A DNA stretch of 64,000 bases from Diplosphaera chodatii (GCA_032358165.1 JAALGY010000020.1:1674001-1738000); one strand, 5' to 3'. Positions 23,344 to 37,468 are shown, counted from the first letter of the stretch. Made by a program: numbers and translations. The notes: generated by a model not told the origin, from the sequence alone.

Positions 23344-26300
23344 ATGACCTGGGAAGTGCGGCTGTTGGAAGGCACGCAGGGTCACCTCCAGACTGCAGCC
23401 GGTGCCAGCAGACAGCCCGCGCCAGGTGCATCTCCAGCCGTCAGCATCAGCCTCACTGGACGCCTACCGCAATCCTGCTGGAATGCATCCACGAGCTTGA
23501 CGGCTGTGTCCCCAAGCTCCAGTCCTATCATTGTCACATATGCAGGATGGCTCGTTGGTGTGGCAGTGGACTCAACATTGGCGGTGCTCAGCAGCGTGCG
23601 GTGCATGAGGTTCCTGCCGCGCGGTGAACCGGATGGTAGCAGCCCTGTCGCTTCCATCGATGAGGACCAAGAAGCTGGTGTGTTCACGAGCAGCATCTGC
23701 GGTGGTCCAACTGCTTGCTCCCTGCACCCGCTGCCATGCTGATGGCTGCTGGCCGACATCAACCTATGTCATACGCAGCGGAGATCCAGATGCTGTTGCC
23801 AGCGGGACTGCGGATCGTGGGTGCATACGGACATGCACAGTCAGACGACGCAACAGCGGGGCAGGCAATTGCAGACGCGCTGGTTGCAGCTGTGCCGGCA
23901 CAGCAGGTGTGGCATGCGCACTGCTCATTCGGCAGAGCCTTGCACGTTTATCAGGCACGCCCGTGCTGGTGACAGCATCGTCAGAAGACCCACTGGACGA
24001 CTGGCTGCTTAGCGCGGGTTGCTTCTACAGAGAGCTCACATGTATGCATACACCCTCCGCAGATTGATGACAGGACGCCACTGGTTGCGGCTGTGATGGC
24101 AGGCAATGCGCTGCGCTGGTTCATTCAGCGCGGTGCAGGGTGCGAGTCGTTGGACTTGGCGCCTGAGCTGCCGAGCAGCTGGTGGCAGAACACATTCACT
24201 CTGCTGCGCTGCCACATGCGAGTCCAGCTGGACATCTTTGGCGTGCGGGTGTGGTCCATATGTAGCACCTTGTCAGCACCGTGAGCTGGTTTTGAAAGAC
24301 ACACATACAAAACCTTATGTGTGCACGTGTGAAGCCTTCGTCACCAAATCTGCAGCCTGTACCAGAAGATGAGGACGTTTGGGGCACAAGACGGCAAGTG
24401 CGTTCTGATGCGCTCAAGGCGGCTGTGGAGCGTGCAAGTGCAGAGCTGACAGCCAGCAGCGCGGTGTACGTCGCACAGGCCAGCTCCAGCAGCCCAGCCA
24501 TGCTGTACGGTGCGAGCACAGTGAGCGCAGATGTCATAAATTGCTTGTAAGGGCTGACAGCAGGTGGCTTGTGGCTCGTTATGATGGCTCCAGGCTGCTA
24601 TCTCCCCAGCATCGCCAGCATACTTCCAGTTCAGCAAGCGGACGACCTAGAAATGCCAAGTCCAACAGTAACGTCCCTGCGCCATGTCTCTCCAGGCCCA
24701 GGGACAGGCGGCAGCGTGGGCGGCAGCCTCGAGTGTCCTGTCAGCCTGAGCCCCATGGTGCGGACATCGCCGTCGGGCGAAGGTCCCTCTGCAGCGCCAA
24801 CCCTGGTGTGGCAGCCGGTGAAGGCCATCTCAGGTGACTGCCTCACGTGTGTGCTGCATAGCACATACTGTGTGGGAGGTTCTGCCCATGTCTCAAAGGG
24901 TCCTTTGCCACTGCAAGGCACAGCTGCAGCAGGTGTGAAGCTGAGACAGTTGCAGATGGCATCGCATGTGCGTGTTGTTTGCAGGCAGGGAGCCGGTGCC
25001 GTGGCACTGTGCCGTAGTGCAGCTAGACATGCTAGCCTATGTGCGGCAGGATGCCACTTCAGCTGAAGCTGCAACAGAGACGCTGCAGCCGGGCATCCGT
25101 AACCAGTTGCAGGTGTTGCATTAGAATGTGATGCTGCATAAGCAACATTGATCCTGCAGTCTGTGTGCACTCGTCACAGAGCTGTATCTGCTGTTGCTGC
25201 GCCCTTGCAGGCGCTGTACATAGACAGGCATCATGTGCAAGAATGGTCACAATGTCGTCTGTCCACATGATTTGGTCTGTCATGTTTAGCATGCCCAGCT
25301 TGTTGGTAGCTTGTGGACAGCATATTTCCTCTTTCGCAGGTCTTCAGAACAGCCCTTGATGCTGGGCGAAACTTCTGCGACGAGGGGGTTGCCCCGCCTC
25401 CGCAGCGTGCGTTGCACTTCCAGCTGCCTGGTAAGGTGCTGCCCACTACATGCTGCCATGCTAACCTGCGCTGCAGGGGCTACTGCACAGCGTATGTACC
25501 CTTGATAACTGTGGCTGCAGGTAGCATCATGTGTCAGCTCCTCTGCACTGGCCATGTCTTGTTGCATGGCCTGCAGGCTGGGCACACGCCATTACGGTGG
25601 TGTATCCGTTGCCCATCAGCGACGACGCAGATGCACTGGCGGCAGCTGAGGCCAAGCTGTCGGGCACCCGCGCCGACCTGCACCAGCGCCTAGGTGCGTC
25701 CGCTGGCCTGGGCGAGGCAGTAGACTTGCGGCAGGCCTGCTGCGGTTTATTGACATGCACCTGAACACCTGGCTGAGGCGTCTCATTCGCCACACAGGCT
25801 TGCCTGGAGACCGGCCGCTGCTCCGCGCCGCCAATGCACTGCGCTTGGGAGGTGGAGCAACGGACGACAGCAGCATGTCTGCCACGGGCCGGCTAGCGGA
25901 CGTGCACAAGGGGGTGACAGCCTCTGGCGTTGTTGGTGGAAGCGTGCACCTCATCAGCGGGTCATATGACTACCACCACTACATGCAGGTTGCTCACGAT
26001 GACGCACTTACCAGCTGTTATACGCTGATCTTGCATCTCTGGTGCATTGCATGCACAAAGGAGGTGAATGCCATCCTGTCCAGCCATATTGACTCACTGT
26101 GCTGTCACCTGCTGCTGGTGCCACTTTAGGACAAGTTTGATGACAAAGGCTGGGGGTGCGCATACCGCTCGCTGCAGACCATCTGCTCTTGGTTCCAGCA
26201 GCAGCACTACACTGCGGCTGAGCCACCCAGCCACCGTGCTATTCAGACTGCACTTGTTCGCCTTGGTGGGTTTGTACAGGGGAAACCTTGATTGCCTTGA

Positions 26301-27065
26301 CTATGACGGGATGTCACCTGACTCATGGCCCGCGCATGAAAGGCAGTGCCTGAGCTCTGCTGGACGTGCACAGGTGACAAGGAGCCTGCATTCATCGGCA
26401 GCAAGCAGTGGGTCGGCGCAATCGAGTTGTCATACGTGCTGGACTCGCTGCTGGGCGTGACATCAAAGATTATAACCGTGTCAAAAGGCACGGAGATGCC
26501 CAGCAAGGCACGGGAGATTGCACACCATTTCGACACCCAAGGTGGGCATCTTTGGCAGGATCCACTTGAACGTATCCTGGGTTCCCCTTGCCAGCTGCAT
26601 GTAGCTTTCAACATACCAGCCCTTATTGCCCACTGGGGAGTCCTGGACACAGTCTGCATGCGCCCAACACACATTGTGATATTCTACAATGGCAGGCACG
26701 CCGATCATGATGGGCGGCGGCGTGCTCGCATACACGTTGCTGGGCATCGATTTCAACGCAAAGACGGGCGAGGCTGCGTTCCTCATCCTCGACCCACACT
26801 ACACTGGCAGTGACGACCTGCGTCGTATCCATACAGGTGCAGATCATCGAGTGGTTCTGCACGCCCGATGTGCAGGCCTTCCACCAGTATGCCCAAGCAC
26901 AGCAAGCATCATGAATGCAGCAATTGTATGTCGCGCAACCGTCTTTTTGCAGGGCAGTGGGTGGCATGGAAGCGGCCTGGTGACAAGGCGGCTGCTGGCG
27001 GCGACCTGTTTGTGAAGGATGCATTCTATAACTTGCTGTGTCCCCAGCGTCCAGCGGGCGTATAG
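23344..27065 (+). CDS. UFSP2: Ufm1-specific protease 2 (peptidase C78)
   Basis: UFSP2 matures the ubiquitin-like modifier UFM1 and removes it from targets, acting mainly at the ER. The catalytic half is unmistakable: [11 protein letters not shown] (to about 25988) splices to [22 protein letters not shown] at 26130, with the catalytic Cys in GWGCAYRS (about 26150-26173). [32 protein letters not shown] and LDPHYTG (about 26788-26808, catalytic Asp and His) follow. The C-terminus [13 protein letters not shown] aligns with the human protein end. The amino-terminal half is only weakly conserved. The ATG at 23344 opens a long frame ([12 protein letters not shown]), and exons near 23770-23900, 24070-24260, 25340-25430 and 25590-25990 continue it. 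Exon edges in that half are uncertain. Confidence 0.88.
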
Positions 27066-27456
27066 CTGGGCCGTGTGAATGACTGAAAGCCTCGATGCAG
27101 TTCCCAGGCAGTAGTCCATCCCCGGTGAGAAGACGGTCTCTGCTGTTGGACACATGGCCTGGTGATGACATTGATCAATTGTAAGGGTTCTGGCCAAGTG
27201 TGGATGCTGAACAAAGGGAGCACCACTGGGATCACCTGCTCCCGAATAGGGCACCAATTTCCGGCTGCATCTCACGTCTGGACATGCACAAAGGTGCAAA
27301 TCAAGCAACATGCCGCTGTGCCGTCTTGGCTGTATTACCGTCGGAACAGAACTCCACATCACAGCTCTGCTGCTGCTTGCCGCCGTCAGCCGCCGAAAAC
27401 CTGCTTGTACCTAATGACGATAGCCTAATTTAGCGCGGTGCACTTGCTTGCTTGTA
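27066..27456. other. Tandem spacer between UFSP2 and the CBP/p300 gene
   Basis: The left part should be the UFSP2 3' UTR, with a TGTAA at 27180; the right part should hold the promoter of the acetyltransferase gene. No gene-like frame was recognised. Confidence 0.4.
27180..27184 (+). terminator. Candidate TGTAA polyadenylation element for UFSP2
   Basis: The element lies about 115 bases after the UFSP2 stop on the coding strand, a plausible distance for a chlorophyte poly(A) signal. Confidence 0.45.
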
Positions 27457-30400
27457 ATGCGCCTTGCAGATCAGCTTGGCCGCTTCCAGCATGGGCCCAG
27501 CATCCCGCTGACGGTCTTCGGCACGACAGCAATGCAGACGCAGGGTGCAGTGGCCCCAGTGGCCCTGCAGCCTGTGCAGCAACCCACAGTTCAGCACCAG
27601 CAACAGCCCTGGAAGACATGGCACAACCAGGAGGCGGACCAGGAGGAGCGGCAGCGTCTCGTGAACTCCATGTGCGTGCCTGTCCGCGACATGCATGAGC
27701 TGGCCGTGGCTCCTGATCACCAGGGCAGCAGGGCTCTGCCCAAAGCAACCCCATTGATGCAGCTAGCAGGCTCAGGCCTGCAGCACTGTGTCTGTGTGCC
27801 GGGCGGCGGGCAGCTTTGCTCTTTGTGCACTTGCACAGTCTTCCAGCATGGTCGCTGCTGGATCAGCATTGGCAGGCACACGAGCTGCTGGAGTCTGTGC
27901 TGTGTCCACACGAGCACCTGCTGCCTGTGCGACAGCGAGTCCTCTGGCGTCTCAGCTGTCTGCCGATGCTCTCTCGGTGCATAGCTGACGATCCATGCGG
28001 GTCTGCACACGTAGCTGTGCACGTGTGTGACTTTGGTGTCGTGTTGATTGTGCAGTTTTCAGCTGTTTGCCCGGCGAAAGCCCAACTGCAACCAGGACTG
28101 GCAGCGGAAGCTGCCGGACTTCGTCAAGCGACTGGAGGAGGCGTTGTACCGCGCGGCCAGGAGCAAGGTGCGCAGCTGCCCCCCGAGTTTTCCATGCGCG
28201 CTGTGTGCTGGCCTGGGTCTTCGACCGAGCTGCTTGTCATGTTGAGTGGCCTGCCGCCGGCCCCCGACCCCCGCTTGGGCCCGTCTAGGCTTCTGATGTG
28301 CTTGGCGTGATGTATGCGCCCGCCCCCCTGGTGTTCACGCTCGTTGGCAGCCCGGTTGCGTCGCGTCGCGTGCCTGCAGGCAGACTGGCTGTTTCAGCCG
28401 CTCCTCACGTCCCTGCAGCCGCGATCGACTGCTCTATTGTGTCTTATGCAAGATACAGACATGCCGCACGGAGGGCGGGGCTTGACACCTTCCGTGGGCG
28501 AGGGGTCGGTCCGTGCGATGCCCCAATTTCCGACACCAGATGTTTGCATGCACGCGAGGCAGTCGCAGGCGGGGTCACACGAAGCTGGTCGTTTCTGAGA
28601 TTGGTGGGGTTATGCATGCATGCCCTTTGGTCCTGCACTGCTGATCAACGGTGCACCGCATGCGCAGGAGGAGTATGCCAACCCAGCGACGCTGGAGCAT
28701 CGACTGCAGAGCGTAGCCAGGCGCATGGTGCGCACCACGCCCCAGGCTCAGCCGGGCCAGCCAGCCCCGCAGCAGCAGGGGCAGCAAGTTCCGCCGCAGC
28801 AGCTGCAGCAGCAGGCGCAACCGTCTTTACAGCCTGGGCAACAGCAGGGAATGCTCCCGCAGGGCCAGCAGCAGCCCGTAGCCAATGGCTACCCGCCGCA
28901 GCCCCCTGGAGGGTTTTCCTCGCCCATGATGGCTGCCCCTATGCAGCGGCCTCCCAGCGCACAGCAGGCGCATCCTGCATGGGATGCACAGCAGCAGCAG
29001 CAACAGCAGCAGCAGCAACAGCAGCAAGCTATGTTGCAGCAGCAACAGCAGCAGCAAGCGGCAGCACAGCAGCAGCAGCAGCCACAGCCACAGACACAGC
29101 AGCCGCTCAATGGCTACCCGCCGGCGAATGGCGGTATGGCGCCACCAGGAGGCGACATGCCACCTGGAATGGTGCCACAGGCTCGCACGACGCCTATTCC
29201 TGGCCAGCCACATCAGCAGCCGGGCATGGGCATGCAGCCGGGCAGGCCACACCAGCAGGTGGTCACACCCAAGCTGGAACCGGGTGCTAGTCCTGGCCCG
29301 GGCGGCCCCGCCATGATGCCAAATGGTCAGCCGGGGCAGCCGCCGCAGGTCATGGGGATGACGATGGGCCACAATGGCAACATGCCCGTGAACGGCATGA
29401 TGTCCGGGCCCGCCGCCAGCTCCGCTGTCATGAGCAACGGCGTGCCGGTGCTGCGCAGCAGGGCCGCAGGTCCCGGGGTGGCGGCCGGGCCTGGTGGCTG
29501 GCAGATGTCCCAGACGCCGCCCATGGTCCAGAATGTGAGATTTCTCCCCGATGGTCTCCAGTGGTGCACGACATGCATATGTCGCAGTGCTTTCAGGCCA
29601 CGTGTGATGCGTCACATCTGATTGTTCAAAGTCTGCTCAACACATCAACCCCTTCATGCACACATGTTGTCCAACAGGGCACTGGCATGATGGGGCAGCA
29701 GCGGATGGTGAACGGCATGGTGCCAAGCCAGATGAATGTCGGCATGCAGCCACACATGAACGGCCCCGTCAAGATGGAGCAGCAGCAGCAGCAGTACCAG
29801 CACATGCACCCCATGCAGCAGCAGCAGCACCAGCATCGAGTGAGCCCTGCTGTGCTAAAGCACTTCTAATCACTAGGAGCGTCTACAATGCCGTATGATG
29901 CAATGATCATCCCCCCAACTGGTGTGTCACGCTGGCTGCCTGCAGATGCCCAATGGACACCCGCCAAATGGCATGATGCCCGTCAGCACTCACGGCATGC
30001 CGCCGCAAATGCCGGGGGGCATGGTCCCCATCGGCAACTCCCTGCCAAATGGCGGGGACTACAAGATGGACGCTATGTCAAACCCTTATGGTAACTGCTG
30101 AGCGCGTTTCGAAGTTCAGGGTGGCATGGCATTTTGGCTGCTGCAGCAATCAAACTTCGTCCTTTGATGGGCCCGATGCCATGTGCTGCGTCCTGCAAAC
30201 TGCAGGGGGTGGCATGGTGCCCGTCAGCAGCGGCATGTACAGCGGCCCCATGAACGGCGGCATGGGGTCACCAGCCATGGCTCAGATGCCAGCCATCCCC
30301 TCCCATTCGGGCATGATGGCCGGCCACAGCGGCCACATGGGCGCCCCTGGTCACTATGGTGGCATGGGTGAGTGGCCTCCATATTCTGCAGCACAGCTTA

Positions 30401-33400
30401 TTGGGTGCATCTCGGTGCACAACGGGTTGTCCAGATTGGTGTATGCAGCTCCTGGTAGCCCTGCACCACTGCAGGGTCTGTGCTGATGTGAGTCAATGTG
30501 TGGCAGGTGATGGTCCGGGCGGCCCTGGTCCCGGAGCCCCTCCCAGCGCCTCAGATGACCCCGCAACGCAGCTGGCAAAGAAGCGGGAGTACATTGCCAA
30601 GCAGCAGAGGTGCTGCGCCTGCTGTACAGTTGCTGGAACAGGGCTGCACAGCAATGTGGAGCACTGAACGCTGGCGCTGGACTGACTTATGTATGCATGC
30701 TGCCAAGCGGCAACCTGCCCATCTGCCTGATGAGACAGGCCTCTAGATATTGCGATGCATTGCTTGGCAGGTGGCTCCTGTTCCTGCGGCATTGCGCCAA
30801 ATGTCAGGCGCCAGAGAACAGCTGTCAGTATGGGCAGTCGTGCACAGTTGCAAAGCAACTGTGGCGCCACATCCTGACATGTTCTGAGACGCAGTGTGCT
30901 TACCCAAGGTGCGTTGGCCTGCCAGCAGTTCAGTCGGCCGACTGCTCGACATTGCAACCATTTGCTTTTGCTATGCCTGATGGGGAGTTCCTGAACGCTG
31001 TGCTGCATCTAATGAGCACATAACTTCGATGTGACAGGTGCGTGGCATCACGGGAACTGCTGAAGCACCACCAGAAGTGCAACAGCAGCCAGTGCCCAGT
31101 ATGCACGCCTGTGAAGCAGTACGTTCAGAAGCAGCGGCAGAACCTGACGGCCCGCATGGTACGTGTCTTCTGCTGCTGGCATGCCTTGTCCTGCGTAGTA
31201 TGAAGGCGGTGGAACGCTCTCGGTGAATGCAGTAGTACGCTCAGGCTGATATGCTGCGCATGTGTTGATGAACTGAGCAACCGACAGCATCTGACTATCC
31301 TGTGCACATCCAAACAGAACCAGGCGCAGCACAGTGCGTACAACAGCAACCCCCTGCGGCCAGATGCCAATGTGGGCACCACTGGGACGATGCACCACTC
31401 GCAAATGGTCAACAACGACATGGGGGCTGGTGGTGGGCAGCTGCCGATGTCGGGTGTTGTGCCGCTGGAGCCTCCGCCAAAACGCCAGAAGATTGTCAAC
31501 CTCCAGGTGGACACCATTGCCGTCTTGCATCGCCAGGCGGCAACACTGCTTACACTGTGAGGGCTTCTTGTCATCACTTAGCAGATGGCTCCCCGGTGTT
31601 GCAGCGCCAGATGCTCCAGATGCTCGGTGACTGTACGGCCATGTTACTTGCAGGAGAATGCTGGCACCTCGCTTCTCGAGGCCTTCTCTGTCAAGGAGAT
31701 CGACACACACCTGGCGTCGCTGTCCATCAGCCCGCTGGCAAGCCTCTGCCCCCTGGTCAACATCTCATACAGTTCATCCTATGACATTGTATGCAGTGTG
31801 TTGTGGTCTGGTTGACACCATGACCATGGTGTGGCTTGTGCATGCGCAGCCTGGCGCCGGCGGAGGCAAGGCCAAGACCATGTTTGAGTTTGCGGACGAC
31901 AGCATGTGCCTGGCCTGCAACCAGAACCGGCTCACTTTCGAGCCCCCCAGCCTGTACTGCACCTGCTGCGGCCAGCGCATCAAGCGCAACCAGGTGCGTG
32001 GCCCAGCACGGCTGCATTGGGGCCATAGCAGGTTGCAGCCTCAACAAGCGATCAAAGAGTTTGATCGAGCTGACGCAAGGCGAAGAGGGCCTGCAGCTGC
32101 TCTGCTCGCCTTGTGGCTCCCAATCTCTCCATGGACCTGTGCATGGCTCAGTCTCCCGTCACTCGTCTTGCGCAGGTGTTCTACACGACGACAGCCCGCG
32201 CCAGCGAGGTCAAGGGCCACTGGTGCCACGCGTGCTACAGCGAGGCGCGCGATGGCCTGACGCAGATGGACGGCTCCACCGTCCGCAAGGCCGACCTCAA
32301 CAAGCGCAAAAACGATGAGGAGGTGATTTCCACGTTGACCTTGCCTGCTGAGGTTGTAATCTGCAGGCTTGACTGACTGCTGAACTTTACTCAATGGTTT
32401 TGCACACGGTGTTTGCCTTTGGTCTTTCAAACCCCAGCAATATGTTGATGACCCCTATTGCATGGTTGCGCAGATGGAGGAGGGCTGGGTGCAATGCGAC
32501 AGCTGTGAGGGCTGGGTCCACCAGATCTGTGGCCTGTTTAACAAGGGCCGCAATGATGAGGACATGCCCTACCAGGTCTGCTCTTGCGACCCCTTGATCA
32601 TTGAGTGACCCGCTCGTGTTGACCGATTGCAGATCATGGCATGCTGTCTCTGTGGCACCGTGGCTTGCTGGAGGTCACGACTGACGTCACATCCGTACGT
32701 GTTGGTGCAGTGCCCCAAGTGCCTGAAGGCCGGGCTGCTGAACAAGACGCGCAAGCCGATTGAGACGCGGCCGCAGAGCATGCTGGAGGCACGGGAGCTG
32801 CCCAAGTGCGACCTGTCCACCCGGCTGGAGGAGCACCTCCACCGCGCAGTGCAGGGTGCGCCACAGCCTGAGCAGACATGTTGCACTTGCCCACCACCGC
32901 TCAGTTTGAGGCTTCTTGTGACGTGGACTTACCTTGGACCTAGTAGTCCCAGAAGCCTGCCCAGTCGATGCGGCGGTCTTACCTGGTGCCAGCCAACCCT
33001 CATCAGGTCCGACTTTTGGGCGTGACCGTGTGCATGACTGATGCATCGCAGAGGAGCGGCGGAAGCGGGCGGAGCTGGACGGCGTGCCGTTCGACAGGGT
33101 GTCGTGGGCGGACGGGCTCACTGTGCGCGTGGTGAACAACGTCAACAAGCTGCAGGAGGTGAAGGCCAACTTCCACGACGCGTTCAAGGGCGACAGCTTC
33201 CCCTCCAGCCTGCCCTACCGACAGAAGGTGCGCCGCCGCCCGGATTGAATGTCAGCAGGGCCGTGAACCTGTGGCTGTTGACGGGTGGTCATTGTTCTGA
33301 TGTTTGCTGTGGTGGCCTGGTCAGAGAGATGCTGCTCGTCTGAGTCTCCATGTAACGGTTGCATCTCGCCTTGCGTTGATGCAGGTCATCCTCCTGTTCC

Positions 33401-36400
33401 AGCGAATCGAGGGCGTGGATGTGTGCCTGTTTTGCGTGTACACTCAGGAGTATGGCGACAGCTGCCCATCGCCTAACACGTACGTGCAAATGTAGTTTGT
33501 GCTGACGGTTCCTCAGTCTAGCTGCGGGCAGCATTTTGAGCAGCTGACCCTGTGCCCACTAGGCATGGTCAAAAGACCAAATCCTTGCTGCTGAGTTCCA
33601 ACTGTCACCGCATGCAACATCCAGAGCTTCACTGCACAGGCGGTGGGTATACCTGGCGTACATCGACAGCGTGAAGTACTTCCAGCCAGAGCGTGCGGCG
33701 GCGACCGCCAACTGCGCGCTGCGCACACTGGTGTACCACGAGCTGCTGCAGGTGCGCAGTCACATTATTGTTGGCAGAAATGCACAACGATGGTCCTGTA
33801 GCCTCTGAAAATTTGGTCACACCTGGCCCAACCCCAGAGGTGTACATCTGTTGCGTGCAGGCGTACCTCCTGTACATCCAGCAGCGCGGCTTCACATCAA
33901 TGTTCATCTGGGCGTGCCCACCGCTGCAGGTGCTGGCTTCATCACTCACGCATGTCACTTGTAGGTCTTGTCCCATAGCTCCACGATGTTGTGCCTCTAC
34001 AAGCGCAAGCGTATGTTCATGCAAGGTTTGCAGCACCCATGCATCTCATAATGCAATGCAGGGTGACGACTACATCCTGTACTGCCATCCTAATCGGCAA
34101 AAGACGCCGCGCTCAGACAGGCTGCGGGAATGGTGCGCTCTCGAATCAGCCAATTGGCCGCATTTGCCAGCATCTCTATGCATGTAATCAGGTTGTCTGG
34201 CTGCTGTCCTGTTACTCTCAAAATGCAATGCTGCTTGGACATGCCAGTCAAGCACTGCCTTCCTTGCAGGTACCATGCGCTGCTGCGGACGGCCAAGGAG
34301 CGGGGCACGGTCACCTATGTGTCCAACCTGTTTGACACCTTCTTCGCGGGTGGCAAGGACCACCGCACCCGCGTGTCCGCGACGAACATGCCGTACCTCG
34401 AAGGTGCGCAGCGTCTGTGAACCCATCTGTGAACCCTATCCTTGGTCATTGGACCAGATGACACCACCATTCAGGCGGCGCATGGGATGTCAAGGCCGTA
34501 TGTATGCGCTTTGAGGCGAGCACACCAGTGGCTACTGCTCATGAAGCGTATATGAAGTATGACTTTGCATGGGGCAGGCGACTACTGGCCGGGCGAGGCG
34601 GAGAACCTGCTGCTGGGCATCGCGGAGGAGGCGCGGCAGGCGGGCAAGCGCGCCGGGAAGGGCGCCGGCTCCAAGGCCAACCCCGCGAACCGGGGCGGCA
34701 AGAAGGTGCGCTGTATGTCACCGTCGGGCTCCCTTGCCCCGTGTGCGACCGATGCCGTGGGTCAGAGGTGCGCCCTGCCAAACCCTCTCCACGTGCTACA
34801 TCCTCACGCCAATTTGGCAAGCTGGCACTGGCGCGCCTGCCTGCGCTGTCCAGATATCGCGAGGGATGCCAGAGTCAGCGACGCCTTGCACCATGCTCCA
34901 TGCATTCCTGCTGGAGTGGGGACGACCATGGGTGTGTGCTGTGCTGCTGCAGGGCAAGCGGGCGCCGGTGGCCGGCAGCACGGACGAGGCGCTGATGGCG
35001 CGGCTCGGGGAGGTGATACAGGGCATGAAGGAGGACTTCATGGTGGTCCACTTCCGGGAGCCCTGCTCCTTCTGCCGCAAGTACCTGTCCGACGAGCCCA
35101 GGTGCGGTGCTGCCCACCCCCCCTGGAGCGGGCCTTGGGAGCCACTTGTGCAACCCCTACAGCTGCCTCACTTGCAGTCCAGTCACAGCTGTCGGTCTAG
35201 CATGCAGGCAGCATGTGATAGTTGTTTGGCATCATCGAATAGCCTGTCTCGCAGCACATGGTATGACCATACCCAATGAGCAACCTGGCGTCCTGCTCGG
35301 ATCATGTTCAAACTGCGCTGCAACCTTCCTCGCAGGTACTACCACCCGTCGCCACCCACGCGCACGGTGAAGCAGGAGCGCAGCTTCGAGGGCATCTCCC
35401 TGGAGACGCCCGGCTCCTCCTCCAAGTCGGTGCTGCAGATGTCGCGCTTCCAGCTGTGCCAGGAGTGCTACTCCTCCGCAGCCGATGCCGCTGCCGTGGT
35501 GCGCACCGATTCCGTCACTAATTGAGGCTTCCAGCTGCCGTGTGGTCCTTGGCACCCATTGAGACACACACGGCAGCTTCCCAAATGCTTCAGCGTCACG
35601 AAGTGGAGCTAGGATGTGAGGCAGGATTCCCCCAGGCAACACCGGTGCGTGAGCAGCAACTCTGCCGTGTGCAGGGGGCTGCTGGAGGCAGCCACCCCAA
35701 GGCGCTGCCAGCGGGCATGGCGCTGAGCGAGCTGCTGCAGGACCAGGTGCCCTACTGTCTGAAGTTTCGTGACCCAGTTCCAGCGGGCTGTCAAGATGAC
35801 TGCAACACCAGTGCTCCGTGTGTCATCAGCTTTGCGTCGTGCCTCGTGTTCAGGTGCCGCCCATCCCGCGCACGCACGACAGTGGCAACCCGGACATGGA
35901 GTCGGAGTTCTTCGACACACGGCAGGTGTGGTGGCTTTGCTGAGTCGATGTGGTGTCGGCTGCTGCAACAGCGTGACTCAAGTTACAACCTGCACATGCC
36001 ACAAACATTGCCTTGGCCACAGCAGGGCTGGAAGTGTACACGGCTCAATCGATGGAGCTGTTGTTTGCCTGCCCTGAGCTACCTGCTGTTCCTCCGCAGG
36101 CGTTCCTGTCGCTCTGTCAGGGCAACCACTACCAGTTCGACACCATGCGGCGCGCGAAGCACAGCAGCATGATGGTGCTCTACCACCTGCACAACCCCCA
36201 GGTGCCGCCCACAGGCCTTGGCTTGCCAACCAGCATGGGCACGGTGCCTGCCGTGCAACCCCCTGATCGCAGCCACCTGCTGGCAGCATGACAACCTGCA
36301 GATCTCCGCGTTCCACTGCTTACATGTGCCGATTGGCAGTTCGCAAACATTTGCTACGAAGCGTCCTCTCATTGAAGATTGTGTCACTCCGCTGCGAGCA

Positions 36401-37468
36401 GGCGCCCGCGTTTGCGTGCACGTGCAACAGCTGCGGGCAGGAGGTGGAGCCGGGCAGCGGGTGGCGGTGCACCAAGTGCACCGACTTCGACCTGTGCACG
36501 CCCTGCGCCCACCGCATCCAGCACCCCCACCCCCTCATGGTGCGCCCGTGCTGGTCACCTGCACAGTTGCAGGCCACTGCAGACGGTACCTGAGCACCAC
36601 CATTGTGCAGGCATCTGCGCATGGCTCTCGCGAGTCAGTCCCTGTGCTGATGTGCAATAGCCTGCTGTCTGTGGTTGCGGTCGTGATAGTCCGTGCACCA
36701 TGCTGACGGGGCATCCCTCCTTTACTGCAGCCGAACGCGCGGAAGATCGACGAGACGCGCACACGCATCAGTGAGGACGAGCGGCTGGCGCGGGCGGCGC
36801 AGCTGCAGCGCACGATGCAGCTGCTGGTGCACGCCAGCGAGTGCCGGGACCCCCACTGCGTGTCGTCCAACTGCCGGAAGATCAAGGAGATGTTCCTGCA
36901 CGCGCACAGCTGCAAGGTCAAGGTCACCGGCGGCTGCCAGCTCTGCAGGTGGGTCACCCCTCCTAGCTGGAAGCCGCCATGGCACCCACAGACCTGCCGT
37001 GAAGAGCCTGACCAAGCTCACAACATGTTCACTCCCCATGCTGTCAGTCATGATGTTACACTGGCAGCTGCCTTCACAGCTTTGATTGACTGTACTGCAG
37101 GCGGATGTGGGCACTGCTGCAGCTGCACGCGAAGCAGTGTACAGTGGCAGACTGCCCGGTGCTGCGGTGTCGCGAGCTGCGGCAGATGCGACGGCTGCAG
37201 ATGGCACGCCAGGAGGAGAAGCGCCGTGTTGCCTACAAAAACATGCTGCGCAACCAGGTGTGCATTGTGCTTCCTCTGGTGTCGTGCTGCGAGGTCTGCT
37301 GCAGCCGTGAGCTGTGGCACAAGCTCCTGCATGGATGTGCGGTGGCATTCTGCTTGTGGCAAACAACAAAAACCCGCTGCTGTTGTGTATGCCAAGCCTG
37401 ATCCTGTGTACGGTTGCCTTGCCCCGCAGAACGCCACACCGCAGGCAGGCTATGGGCAGCAGCGGTGA
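27457..37468 (+). CDS. CBP/p300-type histone acetyltransferase (plant HAC class)
   Basis: These coactivators acetylate histone tails in the nucleus. The ATG at 27457 opens a Gln-rich first exon; [20 protein letters not shown] (about 28099-28167) and [14 protein letters not shown] (about 28668-28715) match the plant HAC amino-terminal motif. A Gln/Pro/Met/Gly-rich exon follows (28640-29535). TAZ1 spans about 30770-31160. A Cys-rich module and a PHD finger ([19 protein letters not shown]) lie at 31880-32730. The acetyltransferase domain spans 33050-34700, with [29 protein letters not shown] and [19 protein letters not shown] across exons near 33386-33479, 33642-33751, 33861-33929 and 34062-34131. 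A ZZ finger lies at 36400-36545 and TAZ2 at 36730-37257. A short last exon encodes [12 protein letters not shown] and stop. No bromodomain or KIX was seen, as expected for plant HACs rather than animal p300. Confidence 0.93.
28989..29083 (+). repeat. CAG/CAA repeat encoding polyglutamine in the acetyltransferase
   Basis: Three blocks of CAG with CAA interruptions encode runs of about 13, 7 and 5 glutamines separated by short Ala/Met/Leu spacers. The antisense Cys-rich and Leu-rich frames here are only shadows of the repeat. Confidence 0.9.

Noticed and set aside
28827..29615. Long minus-strand frame, Leu/Arg-rich, and a Cys-rich minus-strand frame at 28889-29110
   Set aside because: Both are antisense shadows of the CAG repeat in the acetyltransferase exon.
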